Of a stretch of DNA of 64,000 bases, positions 35,045-45,721 are shown one piece after another; position 1 is the stretch's first letter; each line of letters starts with the position of its first letter. Made by a program: the position numbers and the translations under genes. The DNA is from Pisolithus tinctorius. Its lineage: Eukaryota; Basidiomycota; Agaricomycetes; Boletales; Pisolithaceae. The stretch is taken from assembly GCA_024663395.1 (NCBI GenBank), contig JANFAH010000023.1, positions 682,001 through 746,000 of the forward strand, read 5' to 3'. The notes below the pieces were generated by a model, which was not told where the DNA came from, did not search any database, and saw nothing but the letters and a program-made list of their open reading frames with translations.

Positions 35045-37510
35045 GTGCCCTCCCTTTTTGATCTTGCTTCTTCCTCACTCATACCACTTCGTAGCACTGC
35101 CCCCTTCCAACACAACAAACCATCCAGTATGTCTTCCTGTGATAACTGTCGCAGTACCTGGAGCTTGTGCTCCCCCCAACCCTCCCTGCACCACTCTTGC
35201 AGGGAGTCAGCCACACGCAATCATGGTGAGCTCTCTGTGCATCAAGGTGCACAACCTGATAGCAAGGCTCCTTGTTTGCCATCCCCCACTGCTCAGCACA
35301 GCACACATATGGTCAGCAGTGGCCAGAAATGTGCTCGCTCCCCATCCATTGCATCATCATGCACCTTGTCTCGAGAGTGTGATGATCATCATGACAAACA
35401 CCCTTGAGGACCTTTCTGGGTGTGCCACCCACAACTGCCATTCATCTGGCATCATGATTCCAGTTGCATGACATGCAATGCTTACATGTTGCACATCTCC
35501 CAGGGCATGGCCCTCTCCGAAGCAGGCCTCACTCCTGCAATATTCAACCTCACGGATGAAGCTGCACGCATCATCCACTGTTCTCCATACAATGACATGT
35601 GTTGTTGCATTGCGTACCTTGAGGACACCCTCAATGACCATGACAACAAGATTTGTCACTTACAGGACAAGATCGACAAACTCCATCATACATGCCCAGC
35701 TCCCACATCAGTTGTGCAGGAGGCATGTGATTTCGAATGTTTCAGGGGGGAGGGTGCAGGTGAAGCCTGCTGGTTCTCATAGTTCAAGGGAGCAGCCCTT
35801 GTCACAGCACAGAAGGCCTCACCATCCTCCTATGGAGGATGTGATGATGATTGACCATGCTGTTGGCTTCCAGGACATCCCTAGTGATGTCCAAATGACT
35901 CTGGATGAGGGTACACCCTCTGTTCCCACACAGGGAACAATGTTCCCTGAGTTCAATGGGATGGAATGGCCCCATCGTGTGCTTAGTCTGGGTGAAGGCT
36001 CAGATGGTAAGAATAAAATCCTCTTCATGAGGATCAACAACAATCTCTATGCCTATGAGGGTGAAAAGATTGACAGTGTGAAGTGCAACCTCAGGCTGCA
36101 CGTTGTCCCACTGGTCCTGGTGGGCAAGAGACCATATGGCTGGGCCATATGGTTTGAAGGAGGCATCTTGGGGCCTGTTGCCCTCTTCAACACCATGGAT
36201 AATATCTGCCAGCTCTACATGAGAGCGTTACAGGAGCCAGAGGATAAGGCTCCCTGTGTCCGAAAGGTGCAGGACCTTATAACTTACCTCAACTTGTGGA
36301 AAAAATGCAAGTTGGGGTCGAATGAGGTCATCAACCTTGCATTGAGCAAATGGAAGCCCCCTGCGTGGTCTTCCAAGAAGTCTCACAAGAGGAGAGAGGC
36401 CCTCAAAGAAAAGGGGAAGGCGGCCTGACCTCAAGGGGAGGAAGAACAAGCATCTGCTGTGGGGATACCCCCACCTATGTTTGGCCCCTCTGGAGGTGCT
36501 CCAGCACTGCAGGAGCAGATAGCAGATGCTCCTTTGGGCTTGACTCCAGCACCCAATGTAGGTTTAACCCATACCCCTGCTCTCATTGACTGTGTAGTGG
36601 TTCAACTGCATGAGACCCAACAGGTCTCTGAACAAAGGCCCAGGCTGAGCTCCCAAGCTCAGCCCTCCACGAGGACACAACCTCCTCATAAGGCAAAAGG
36701 AACCAAGCCCTCTGGTGGGAAGTCTAGGGGCATTCCCGAGCTACCATTGAATGCCCCTCCCCTTGACAGCTCCACAAAAGCTTGGAGGGAGTTCATTGAC
36801 AAAGAACAGAGGTGCCCTTGCTGGGGCGAAGATGGTGAGTCCACACTTGTGGCCATGCTCCCAGGGGTACTGGGGACATCTAGCAGGCCAGATGACTCTG
36901 ACGCAGAGGCTGACCCTCCATCTCTGCACAATGTTCAAGGGTTCCTCCTTTACAAGCGCCTGGCACCAGTTCCCTGGAGCCATAGGGCTCGAAATGTCTG
37001 GATGCACAAGTCCTTGACTGGGCAGAAGTCAGCCCAGTCAAAGGTGCATCACATCCCTGGGATGGTGAGTTCACCGCCTCAGTTGACAGGGCCTCGATCG
37101 CAGTGTATCTCGTTGCTAATGGGGTCAGCATGTATGATGCTGATGATGCACTACAATGGGCTCGACAAGCTGGTCAAGAGTATGTCAATGGCATCATTGC
37201 CAATGGAGGGGAGAATAGCCCTCAGGTTATGGCAAAAATTGAGCCCCTGAGGAAGGCTCTCACTGAACCTTGCCCCCCAAGCGATGTTGGATCGAGGGAG
37301 TGGTACAAGCGTCAGGCTCAAGCCATTGGTTGCACCATCAACCAGGTCCCTCTGGGTCACATGCCCTTACAGGCTGACAATCAGCAGATTGTCTCTGCAT
37401 TCACCTCTGCAGCATTTATCTATGACCTCCCCCACTGTCCTTGTGGGGGAGCATCCACTGTCAGGGGAAATCCCCCTGTTAAAGACTCTGAGCCCAAGGA
37501 GGCAAAATGA
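35045..37510 (+). pseudogene. Extra 3' ORF of gypsy element 1, unknown
   Basis: About 2.4 kb of coding-like sequence lies between the chromodomain and the 3' LTR, in the sense direction. The N-terminal part starts MPSLFDLASSS and reaches AYLEDTLNDHDNKICHLQDK, a probable coiled coil (35610-35680). The frame then shifts at a run of six G near 35742. The middle (35830-36425) has MFPEFNGMEWPHRVLSLGEG, NNLYAYEGEKID and PYGWAIWFEGG. A TGA follows GKAA, then a Pro-rich linker continues. The end (37103-37510) has NGVSMYDADDALQWARQAGQ, SREWYKRQAQAIGCTINQVP and FIYDLPHCPCGG. There is no signal peptide or membrane segment, so an envelope protein is unlikely. I do not recognise the family. Confidence 0.6.
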
Positions 37511-37762
37511 CTGATGACCTGTTCAAGGACAAGGATAGGTCATGAATGTGAAGGAATGTTCCCTCTGGAGACTCAACTCTCTGATTAAAGGATTGGGTCC
37601 AACACCCCTTCTCTGCACTTGGACTTTGAGGCCTAACCCTCCAAGTATTAGTTTGTGAAGCCTAACCGTCATGCAACTGTCTTTTTCTTTTCTTTTTCTT
37701 TTCTCCTTGTCTCTTTCTTTTCTCTTTACTTTCTGAGCCTGGGCCAGCTCTGCAGGGGAGGG
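37511..37762 (+). other. Pyrimidine tract and polypurine tract before 3' LTR
   Basis: A long C/T-rich run (about 37680-37730, repeated TTTTCTTTTC) is followed by CTGCAGGGGAGGG directly before the LTR. The terminal purine run is the expected plus-strand primer of reverse transcription. Confidence 0.75.
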
Positions 37763-37958
37763 TGTTAGGGGTAATACCCTGAAAGTAGTAGCTACTTAGT
37801 ATGGGCATGTGATACTTGGTATCACATGCCTCCTCATATATAAATGTTGCCTCAAAAATTTTAGATAGACATCTTTTTGTCTCTATGTCTTACTGTGAGA
37901 ATACCATACAGTACACTTCACACACATGAGCTTGAGACAATCCTACTACAATCTTACA
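37763..37958 (+). repeat. 3' LTR of gypsy element 1
   Basis: 196 bp, TGTTAGGGGTAATACCC to AATCTTACA, followed by the target duplicate ACTGG. It contains the same CTCATATATAAATG box as the 5' LTR. Confidence 0.9.
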
Positions 37959-38079
37959 ACTGGCCTGGTGAATTTGGGCCTGTTTCTTGGCAAATACCCA
38001 TTATTACATGGGTTATGTACAGTAGCATCGAAACAAGTCCTGAGGAATGGGCAAGGAGTGCCATGCATGTGCCCTGCTT

Positions 38080-38290
38080 AGTCAGTAGCTGTGGGCACAG
38101 CCACCTGCAAATTTTCTGCGCATTACTGCAAAAGTTGCGCAATCAGCTGTTTTATTTTTGTTTGTTTAATGTTACAGATGCAGCATCATACATAACAATC
38201 AATCCCTGCACATTAATGATTGAGTTTTGCATGAGGTATATAGAAACAGCAGTGATTGTATTGGCTAGTAAATTTACCAAGTGGTGGGTA
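38080..38290 (-). repeat. Dispersed repeat segment
   Basis: The part at 38200-38290 (AATCAATCCCTGCACATTAA through TTTACCAAGTGGTGGGTAA) matches 45097-45185 and 54160-54250 in reverse complement. The part at 38140-38195 matches 24988-25040 in reverse complement. In the 45- and 54-kb copies a minisatellite occupies the position that AAACAAACAAAAAT takes here. Confidence 0.65.
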
Positions 38291-38960
38291 ATGCAAATGC
38301 AAATGTCTTTGTCTTTGATGACAAGGTGGCCTCATATCAATGGTTAGTCATTTGACATGTTTGGGCAGACATTATTGCTGGAAACCACAAATCACATTGA
38401 ATGAATCATTATTACAAACATCAGTCTACTGTTAGGGACAGATGTATATAGTGAGTGGGGAGGGGAGGGGAAATGGTCAGCAAGTTCACAGATCAATATC
38501 GGAGACATCATCATCCTTCAGCAATGACATTTGATCAAATTGAGCAGACCATGGGTTGGGTGGGGTGTTGTCATCGCTGTCAGACAGGAGCTCTTTCACC
38601 ATTACCAGCCCAGAAATGGGCCCCACAGGTTGACAGGGCCAGGTGGGCAGTGCATTTGCATTAACTGTAGATATTGCTCAGTTAGCATGTTCTCACAGAG
38701 CTGGGAACACATGACTTACAATCCTTGCATTTCTTGTGAAAGGATCGCCAATCCATCACCTCGGGGGAGGATAAGATGGTGATTGGGTGAGACCTCTTGC
38801 CTACTCGAAGAAAACCCATTAATGCTGTTAGTAAAGATGATAGCACTGGAAATCATTACCTGTCTCAGCCACAGCATTGATGTTGAGCTCAGCGACAGAG
38901 CTCGAGAGTTCAATCACTTCACTTCCCTTGTCACTCATCACCTTGATGTCCATTCCCACA
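38291..38960. other. Gap, possible decayed tail of the partner gene
   Basis: Minus-strand fragments near 38800-38960 (an AELNINAVAE-like stretch) occupy the position where copy 1 has its acidic Ser-rich segment, but stops are frequent. No confident feature. Confidence 0.3.
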
Positions 38961-38969
38961 ATGTCTGAC

Positions 38970-39960
38970 TCAACTTTCCACTTGTTGAAAACAGCAAGTG
39001 GAACCAGGTTTCAGGTAACTGTTCAAAAAATATGAGTGATTGCAACTATCATGCTGTAGTGATGTACCAAACCACAAGTTACTATCAGCTATACTTGCCT
39101 TCTGACATCCCTTGAAATGAGCAAGAACAATTCCATTTGGGCAGATGGCTGTGGAGAGCTTGAGTTTCCCATTATTTGGAACAAGAAGTTGCCAGTCAGG
39201 TTGAGTGTGGGAAGTGGTATTAGCCTGTTCATGACACAAATCAAAATGTTTGAAGACTTTGGGGAACCAAGAATGAAGATGGGTGGTGACATCATCATGG
39301 GACCATGATGTGTCAATTTCGATCATTTTCTGCAGGTAACATCCATGATCTTTGAGCTGTTGGATGAATATCTTCCTCTCTGCAAGCAGTAGGGGTAAGG
39401 GGTCTTTCAGCAACTGACCATTAGCCTTGATTTCAATTTGTGATGTAAGAATCTGTACATTGGAATGAAGAAACAGACTTACATCCAATCCATAAGTTAT
39501 GATGGTGATGGAACTGACATGAAATTTCTGACTACTTGTGCACCTCTGAGATGACACCTAGAATAGAATACTTAATCTGAATGATCCAGACATACCACTG
39601 GATATACTTGCCTTGCACTTGGTAGAAGAAGTTCCCTTTGGGACTAGCTTTGAAGCTTTCATTGCTAGTGCCTCACAATGGGGATCCAATTGAGCAACCT
39701 GAGACAAGCTGGTGGGACATTTGTTAGTAAGGCCTTTGAATATTCTCACCACATTTGATGAGCTGGATACAGCAGGGTGGGGTTGGGTGGCAGCTGGGGT
39801 ACCATCAGCATTGTGATGCTTGCTTATCCCATGCAGACATTCCAAGCAGTGGGTGGCATTGTCTTTTTGGGGGAAAAATGCTTCACAGTTGCAAGTACCA
39901 TCACTGCCCTGGCAGAGGCCCTCCTTGGCTGGCATTGATATGGGTGAGAACAAATGGGGC
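38970..39960 (-). pseudogene. Integrase partner gene, copy 2 (unknown function)
   Basis: A plausible start is MPAKEGLCQGSDGTCNCEAF near 39934, opening a cysteine/histidine cluster (C..C.C, then CLECLHGISKHH). Ser-rich sequence follows, then a GC-type donor after SSTKCK and, past a CTAG acceptor, VSSQRCTSSQKFHVSS. A GTAAGT...TACAG intron (about 39450-39482) leads to ILTSQIEIKANGQLL, AERKIFIQQLKDHGCYL, SWSHDDVTTHLHSWFPKVF, TQPDWQLLVPNNGKLKL and NGIVLAHFKGCQK. The order (Cys cluster, helical segment, SW-S-DV, WF/LFP, P-W-LL, PNG, KG) matches a large uncharacterised mushroom family as I recall it. It follows the integrase gene by a short gap, same strand, as in copy 1. Frames are locally open, but homology gaps make function doubtful. 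Confidence 0.55.
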
Positions 39961-40016
39961 ATAAAGACAGGCAAACAGAACACCATGCAATTTATAATTG
40001 GTGCCAACATACTAGA

Positions 40017-41950
40017 TCAAAGTTTAAGACTTAGTAAGTAATATGACAACATGGATAAAGCCTGGCACCATAGATGTGCCCAGGAATACCAAATTGAGTC
40101 TGCCAACAAAATGTCCACATCTTTGGCTGCATGTTGACCAATGCAAATAGTTTCAATTGTTGGATATCTGTCTGAGACCCACTCCACTGGCATCAACCCA
40201 AAATTCTCTGGTGTGATGTCCTGAGCAATTACCTCACAAAGACCACTGAAAAAGATTAGCTCATCTTCATCACTTGTAAATGGATTTTGAAGTGAGGGTA
40301 TGTGCATGGCTTCATGGTTAATATGTACTTGCTGTTGACATGCAATCACATCAGCCATATCCATTACTTCATTGTCAGTGAGGCCAAGTCCCTCAAGCCC
40401 TTCACGATCTTCATGATCTTGGTATATGCCAAACTTGATTTGACCTAACAACTGCATATCCTTGTATATCACAGAATGAGTAGAGTAGTAAACTAATGAA
40501 ACTGAAATCTTACCTTGGGACTCTTGTTGTTAGCACTGGGGCCACCTATTGGGTGGCAATTCCACTCCTCTCGAAACACCTGACAGTTGTGATTGATATC
40601 ATCAAGGAAAAGTATATGGAGTAGCCAGATATGTGACACATTGTCAACATCAAGCAAGTGAATACATTCAAGCTGAGTAAAGAATGTGCACCAGCATCTG
40701 GCAAACTGAGATCTGACTTTGACCCACAAACACTCAATATGACAATTCTGAGTTGATCTAGATTCATGTGTGATTAGCAACGTTGAATACAAAAATAATG
40801 TAAAATATACTTATGTTCCCCAGATAAACAAGCCTTGGTGGTGGCCATTCTTCATAATGATGTAGGTTGCGACATCAAGGTTCTCACCACTGCAGCCTCT
40901 GCATACATGGGAAGGCATACTATATTCTTCAATTGCTTGTTTAAATACATGAAGGACAGTCACCGACTGATTATTATCACTAGCATGCATCACAGTAACC
41001 TAAAAATGAATCAATGAATGTTGTGAGTTAGACAACTGATAAACATACTGTGTGGCAAAACCCATCAATGAATCCATGGATGATGATCCCCCACCAAATC
41101 AATTTGTGGTGATCATCCATGTGCCATAACACATTGGGCCACTTGATGTGATACTTGCACCTGGTCTTCATATGGAAGTCTCATAAAGCCTGACCCAGGC
41201 AATCCACCCTAGAAAGTGACTGGATTACACAGTGATACTGAACATGAACCCCCTGTGCCCACATGAACCCAATGATATAATGAAGTCCAGATTCTGGCCA
41301 TCTCTCCTTAAATTCCTTGATGAGATTGTTGAGGTCCACATCACTAATCTCAGTATATGTATGCTCAATGCCATGGCACCTCATGTAAAGGCACAGAGTA
41401 TTTTGATGGATTCCGAGAAGGTGTGCAAGTTCAGTGGAATGAATGAGTCTTGAGTTTGAAATGACCTCCTTGAGAATGTTGATGTCAATGACCTTCCTCA
41501 GCCATCCTTGTAAACCAGTGTGAACTTCTGCTACCAGCTTTGGTATTTCTACATTCTCATCCACACTAAGCATCAAGAATGTGTATGTTAGGCTGATAGT
41601 GTTGGGAACCATTTTTTTAAGTTTGCTCACCAAGTCCTCATGCTGTCTCAATAGCATGCAATTGCTGCATACAGCTTCCCAACTAGCTCAGTGGCATCCA
41701 AGAGCCACTCAGACAGGTCAGCACCCACACAGTCTTCTTCAATTGCTGTAAGCAGATGTATCACATTTCCTTCCAGAAAGCTGAGATGACACTTGAGGTG
41801 AATTAGATTGTTGTCCTCTTGGGTCCACACCTGGAAAGCATGCTGATAAATGTTGGAGAGCAAATCGACTGCCACAATGAGGTTTTCTGGCCATGGTGTG
41901 GTACTTGCAGGCAGCTGAGGGATGGAACTGGGAAGTGATGTTGCCATCAA
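40017..41950 (-). pseudogene. Integrase-core (DDE) protein, Agaricomycete family
   Basis: From the start at 41950 (MMATSLPSS): a helical N-terminal region; a helix-turn-helix-like part, ELAHLLGIHQNTLCLYMRCH; ESGLHYIIGFMWAQGVHVQ; SLSRVDCLGQAL followed by TGA; then WHMDDHHKLIWWGIIIHGF (first Asp, about 41100); EYSMPSHVCRGCSGEN, where relatives read a GDRGGEN-type second Asp that is missing here; HIECLWVKVRSQFARCW (Glu present); EEWNCHPIGGPSANNKSP; and the tail HIPSLQNPF, EVIAQDITPENFGL, IWYSWAHLWCQAL. Two or more introns are likely (40470-40520 and 40790-40815). Many conserved arginines are Cys, His or Trp. The family is an integrase-type DDE recombinase of unknown mobility; this copy is dead. 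The BTB gene is divergent upstream. Confidence 0.8.
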
Positions 41951-42090
41951 TGGGATGGGTCTTCAAGCTTGAAGCCCAAACCCTGGAACCCAACATAACA
42001 GTACATGGAACATATGAGAACAGAAGGCAACAAATAAACAATAATGCATTTAATTTCCCTTACTGTTCCATCAGCCATTTCATCTCAATC

Positions 42091-42927
42091 ATGGCTGAAT
42101 CAGCGCCAGTGACAGTCACCCACCATCCTGAATTTTATTTTGAAAATGGCATGTTCATCTTCCAGGTTGAGAATATGCTGTACAAACTCAATCATGACAT
42201 CTTGGTGAATGAGTCCAAACTCTTTGCTGATGTCTTTTCACTTGGTCAATATGTGCCAGACAGCCAGGAGGGGAAGGTTGATGGGCAGCTGATTATTCTT
42301 GGTGGCAAAAATTTGACTGCACAAACTTTTGACTTGTTTGTCAAATTCAAGTTCATGTGGTAAGTCTCTGAGCACTCCTCTGATGGTGACCCTTACTGAA
42401 TTCACTCGTTCTAGTCCCTGTCCTTCTGCCGAATATTCCTTGGATGACCTCAAGAACTTGCTGGAATTCATCTGCCATTTCCAATGCAGCACCTGTATGC
42501 TCAACTTCATCACTTCTTGTGTCATTGAGAGAGTGTACTTCTTCCATCCCTCTGAACTTGTTTATCTAGGCATCAAGTACAAGATTTGGGCCATCTTCAA
42601 AAGAGGTTTTACTAGGCTTTGTGAAGTCCTGCTGACAAAGATTAAGAAGTCTCACCATGTCTGGATGGGGATGGATACATACATCACCTATGTCTATGTC
42701 AGGTCCCATTTGGATGAGTACATCTGCATGGTCACTGCAGAATTTCCCCCCATTGTGCATTCTAGCACAAAGGGTGTGCAGAGGATTGGGCTGTGGTGTG
42801 GTGGAACAGTATGGGGTGACTCCTCCTTGATGGAAGGAACCCATGGCATTTGGATGAAGCTATTGATCACTTCAAAGGATTGCAATTTGGCCAGGTCAGT
42901 GTGGATTGTAAGAGGCATATGTTTTCA
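42091..42927 (+). CDS. BTB/POZ domain protein, possibly degenerate
   Basis: The start ATG at 42091 gives MAESAPVTVTHHPEFYFENG, followed by FIFQVENMLYKLNHDIL and ESKLFADVFSLGQ, the opening of the mushroom BTB family. Exon 1 ends at 42359 with a GTAAGT...TTCTAG intron at 42360-42414 (55 bp). Exon 2 has PSAEYSLDDLKNLLEFICHF, a helical BACK-like region, and a YLGIKYKIWAIFKRGFTRL motif where relatives have a KY-WLL-GY-L segment. After about 42670 the protein no longer resembles the family, and it ends at 42925. BTB domains mediate dimerisation and often Cul3 adaptor roles. This one has lost several arginines and may be a relic with a foreign 3' end. Confidence 0.65.
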
Positions 42928-43610
42928 CATATAATGAACCTGAACAAACCACTTGCACATTCTCATCAATTCATTACTTATGTTAAAGATCACCTTGTCC
43001 ACAAAATCATACCTACATAGTCGTTGTACATAGAGATGTAGTGTCTTACCATGTAACTTGGTTTGGTCGCAATGTATACTGCTTTGGGAGCTTCTTCATA
43101 TTACAGCCATTTTCAAAACTGAGGGCACAGCTAAATGAACAAAATCACACACATGTAGTAGCTAAATTTTAGAATCTGAACATCTCAATCAATTCAAGTC
43201 AGATTGCCAGTATTTTTACAGATTCAGAACCAGGTAAATTAGATTCAGGTTCTTGTATAAGAATTAGAATAGTTCTACCACTATATAAGTCTGAGAAAAA
43301 AAAAAAAAACATAGGCTGATTGTACACATATAACCAAGATTGTGATCCAAGTACTGCATATTTCTTCACAAAAAATTTATATTCTTTGAGCCCTGTGTAT
43401 TACCTAGAGAACAGTACCAAAATTATATGTAATTATGCAGTGTGCTGTTGCGATCTGAAGTACTACACCTTGTACTATCTTATCTGCACTTGGTGGCTGC
43501 TTACTAATCACGTGCTGCCCTCCCCCCCTTCCAATGCCTCCACACCTCGTGTCTTGAGACTTACTTCAAATAAAATCATAGTAGGTTATTTTACTATCAT
43601 AAATGCTGAA
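42928..43610. other. Gap without recognised gene
   Basis: A/T-rich sequence with a poly-A run near 43300. Only short open frames; nothing supported. Confidence 0.4.
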
Positions 43611-43734
43611 ATGAAAAGTCAGTGGCCAGGCAAGTGGTGCACATGAGCGGTGAGCAACCACCTTTGAACTGCTGTAGCCATATGGACGACTAGTTGCTGA
43701 CATAATCATCCTTGTCTGGCCACTGACTTTTCAT
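43611..43734. mobile_element. 124-bp MITE
   Basis: The first 24 bp, starting ATGAAAAGTCAGTGGCC, are repeated in reverse complement at 43711-43734 with one mismatch (AGG against AGA). The interior has no coding capacity. The right end lies directly beside the start of CWC22 homology. Confidence 0.75.
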
Positions 43735-43769
43735 CTCCATGTTTAGTCAAGTCAAGATTACAGTCATCC

Positions 43770-45050
43770 TGAGATGTGCTGTGCAAATCATTCACCAGCA
43801 TTGTTAACCAAGTCAACATCACCAACATCAAGCAGGTCATTCCTGAACCATTCTCAGAAAACCTCATATGAGGTCAAGGACCATTCACCTGCAGTGTCAT
43901 GAAAGCACAGGCATCCAGCTTACCCTTTCCACCTGTTTTTGCCACTCTGGTGGCCATTATCAACACAAAACTTCCTCAAGTGGGAGAGCTCATCTTAGCC
44001 CAGCTCATAAGCCAGTTTCAACATGCATTCAAGTGTAACAACAAAGTAAGTTGCAATTCTTTCCTGCCTGTTTCAAATTGTTGATGTCATGCCAGACAGA
44101 CTGTTTGTCATTCTTTGACAACTTTCATTGCTCACCTTGTCAATCAAGCTGTTGCACATGAGATTATTGTGCTTGAAACCCTCATCTTCCTCCTTGAGCA
44201 CCCAATGGATGACTCAATTGAGATTGAGATTGGATTCATGCATGAGGTTGGCATGTTTCTGGTGGAAAACTCTCTGAAAGCAAATGCACTCATTTTCAAA
44301 GAGCAAGGTACATGACTCTTTCACTTCCTGTGTCATAATTTTGACCCTTTGGCAGCCAAAGAATGAGAAGGTAAATTGGATCAGACAGGGATGAACTTGG
44401 TCAATCTATGATGAATGATATACCTTACTATCATGAATGCTCTCAACTATGAAGAAGCAGTCCACAAGCTCTGGAAGATCCAGTCAAAGGAAGGAGGAGA
44501 GGTGAGTATTGTTATTTTAATTACTTCAAAATCATGCTCATGACCATTGGTTAGATCGAGCTCATCAACATGATTATTGCTTGCAAGAGCACTCTTACTC
44601 CACCTTCGCCTTGTTGGGGAATGATTTAGTTGGCTTAATCACATCTGGATGGAGTGTATTGAACAAGCATTCAACAACTACTACCATACTGTCTACCAAT
44701 ACAAGACATCCTGATGATGTTCCTGATGCTCACCTACCCCACAGAGAGACTACAGCAAAGGTCATGGTCAGGGCCCAGCTCAGAACCTGGATGGCTCACA
44801 TGACTACAGGCCACATGGACACAATGGGGAATACACTTGGGAACTTGGTCACAACTACATGCGAGACAAGTACTGTGAAGACTCATGCTCCCTGTCATCT
44901 TCCCCTCATCGGTCTCCCTCACTTCATTGATCTCACCCTCCACCTTGTCGATCTCCCTTGATAGAGGAGATGAAGGATGCAGCTTGTCTGGGAGGAGACA
45001 GTGAGGTTGTTCTTCATCAGAGGAGGGTTTTTAGATGTCAGAGATTTGAA
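43770..45050 (+). pseudogene. CWC22: CWC22 splicing-factor pseudogene, introns retained
   Basis: CWC22 couples spliceosomes to the exon-junction complex through MIF4G and MA3 domains. Here the MIF4G part reads VNQVNITNIKQVIPEPFSEN, a TGA where CWC22 has Arg, then MKAQASSLPFPPVFATLVAI, INTKLPQVGELILAQLISQF, a 54-bp intron (44046-44099), TTFIAHLVNQAVAHEIIVLE and MDDSIEIEIGFMHEVG. The MA3 part has IMNALNYEEAVHKLWKIQSK, an intron at 44512-44554, IELINMIIAC, then after a frameshift WMECIEQAFNNYYHTVYQYK. The end (44750-45050) encodes a basic/Ser-rich RS-like tail with SSSPHRSPS. Retained introns show it is not a processed copy. Frameshifts and stops make it a pseudogene; a functional CWC22 should exist elsewhere. 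Confidence 0.88.
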
Positions 45051-45478
45051 TAACTTCTATGATACCATTCATTGATATGTTTGCATTCATATTACCCACC
45101 ACTTGGCAAATTTACTAGCCAATACAATCACTGTTGTTTTTATATACCTCATGCAAAACTCAATCATTAATGTGCAGGGATTGATTGTTATGTTATGTAG
45201 GCATATACGAATATACACATAGTATGGTTATATATATATGTGGAAAGTGACATGCAGTTGAGTGGTGTGGTTGCGGAGGGTAACGATGCAGCTGAGAGGG
45301 TGCGGTGGTGTGGTTGCAGAAGGTAATGATGCAGCTGAAAGGGCGCAGTAGTGCAGTTGCATGACTGCGAAAAGTAATGACATGGTCAAATGAGCATGGT
45401 GGCATGGTTGTGGAAGGTAACGATGTGGTTGAGAGGGTGCAGTAGTGTGGTTGTGTGACTACGACAAGTAAGAGCTAG
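44773..45478 (+). repeat. Dispersed repeat R, copy 1
   Basis: This 0.7-kb segment recurs in direct orientation at 53864-54600. It comprises the CWC22 tail, the AAATTTACTAGCCAATACAA block, a TATATA tract and a minisatellite. It brackets gypsy element 2 together with its partner copy. Confidence 0.85.
45240..45475 (+). repeat. Minisatellite of alternating ~43- and ~51-bp units
   Basis: Units begin GTGTGGTTG or GTGCAGTTG and contain GGTAA(T/C)GATG or AAGTAATGACA. About five units. The related arrays are at 24775 (reverse) and 54335. Confidence 0.75.
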
Positions 45479-45479
45479 T

Positions 45480-45721
45480 TTGGAAACCTCGGGTAAGTTG
45501 CAATTAGTTCCTTCAATGCTTGTACATGTTTTTCCACTGGGGCAGTTTGTGTAGTGAGTTTGAATTGAGTTTGAAACATGTTTTGCAATGGATTACAATG
45601 ATCTGGATCACCTTAGGCTTGCCTGGGTATTGGCTGCTGCCATTGTTGCCCTCGTATCCCAGTACACTCTGGATTCACTAACTCACTCAATGCCTAATAA
45701 GACTAGTGCTCCCACTCCATG
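45480..45721. other. Gap before gypsy element 2
   Basis: A short open frame MDYNDLDHLRLAWVLAA (from about 45591) is cut by the LTR. It may be the start of an unknown gene. There is nothing else. Confidence 0.3.

Larger units (their letters stand above)
25364..37958 (+). mobile_element. Ty3/gypsy chromovirus-like LTR element 1, decayed
   Basis: The element is 12.6 kb with two LTRs, a 5-bp target duplication ACTGG (25359-25363 and 37959-37963), and a purine tract AGGGGAGGG directly before the 3' LTR. Coding order is gag, protease, reverse transcriptase, RNase H, integrase, chromodomain, then an extra ORF. That order defines Ty3/gypsy, and the chromodomain places it among chromoviruses. Gag through integrase largely share one reading frame, interrupted by many TGA codons, suggesting a single gag-pol polyprotein originally. 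A 1.56-kb palindromic element (32625-34185) has inserted into the integrase. No clear tRNA-primer site follows the 5' LTR. It is not autonomous now. Confidence 0.9.

Noticed and set aside
35045..37510. Envelope gene of a retrovirus-like element
   Set aside because: The ORF has the right position but no signal peptide, membrane segment or cleavage motif.
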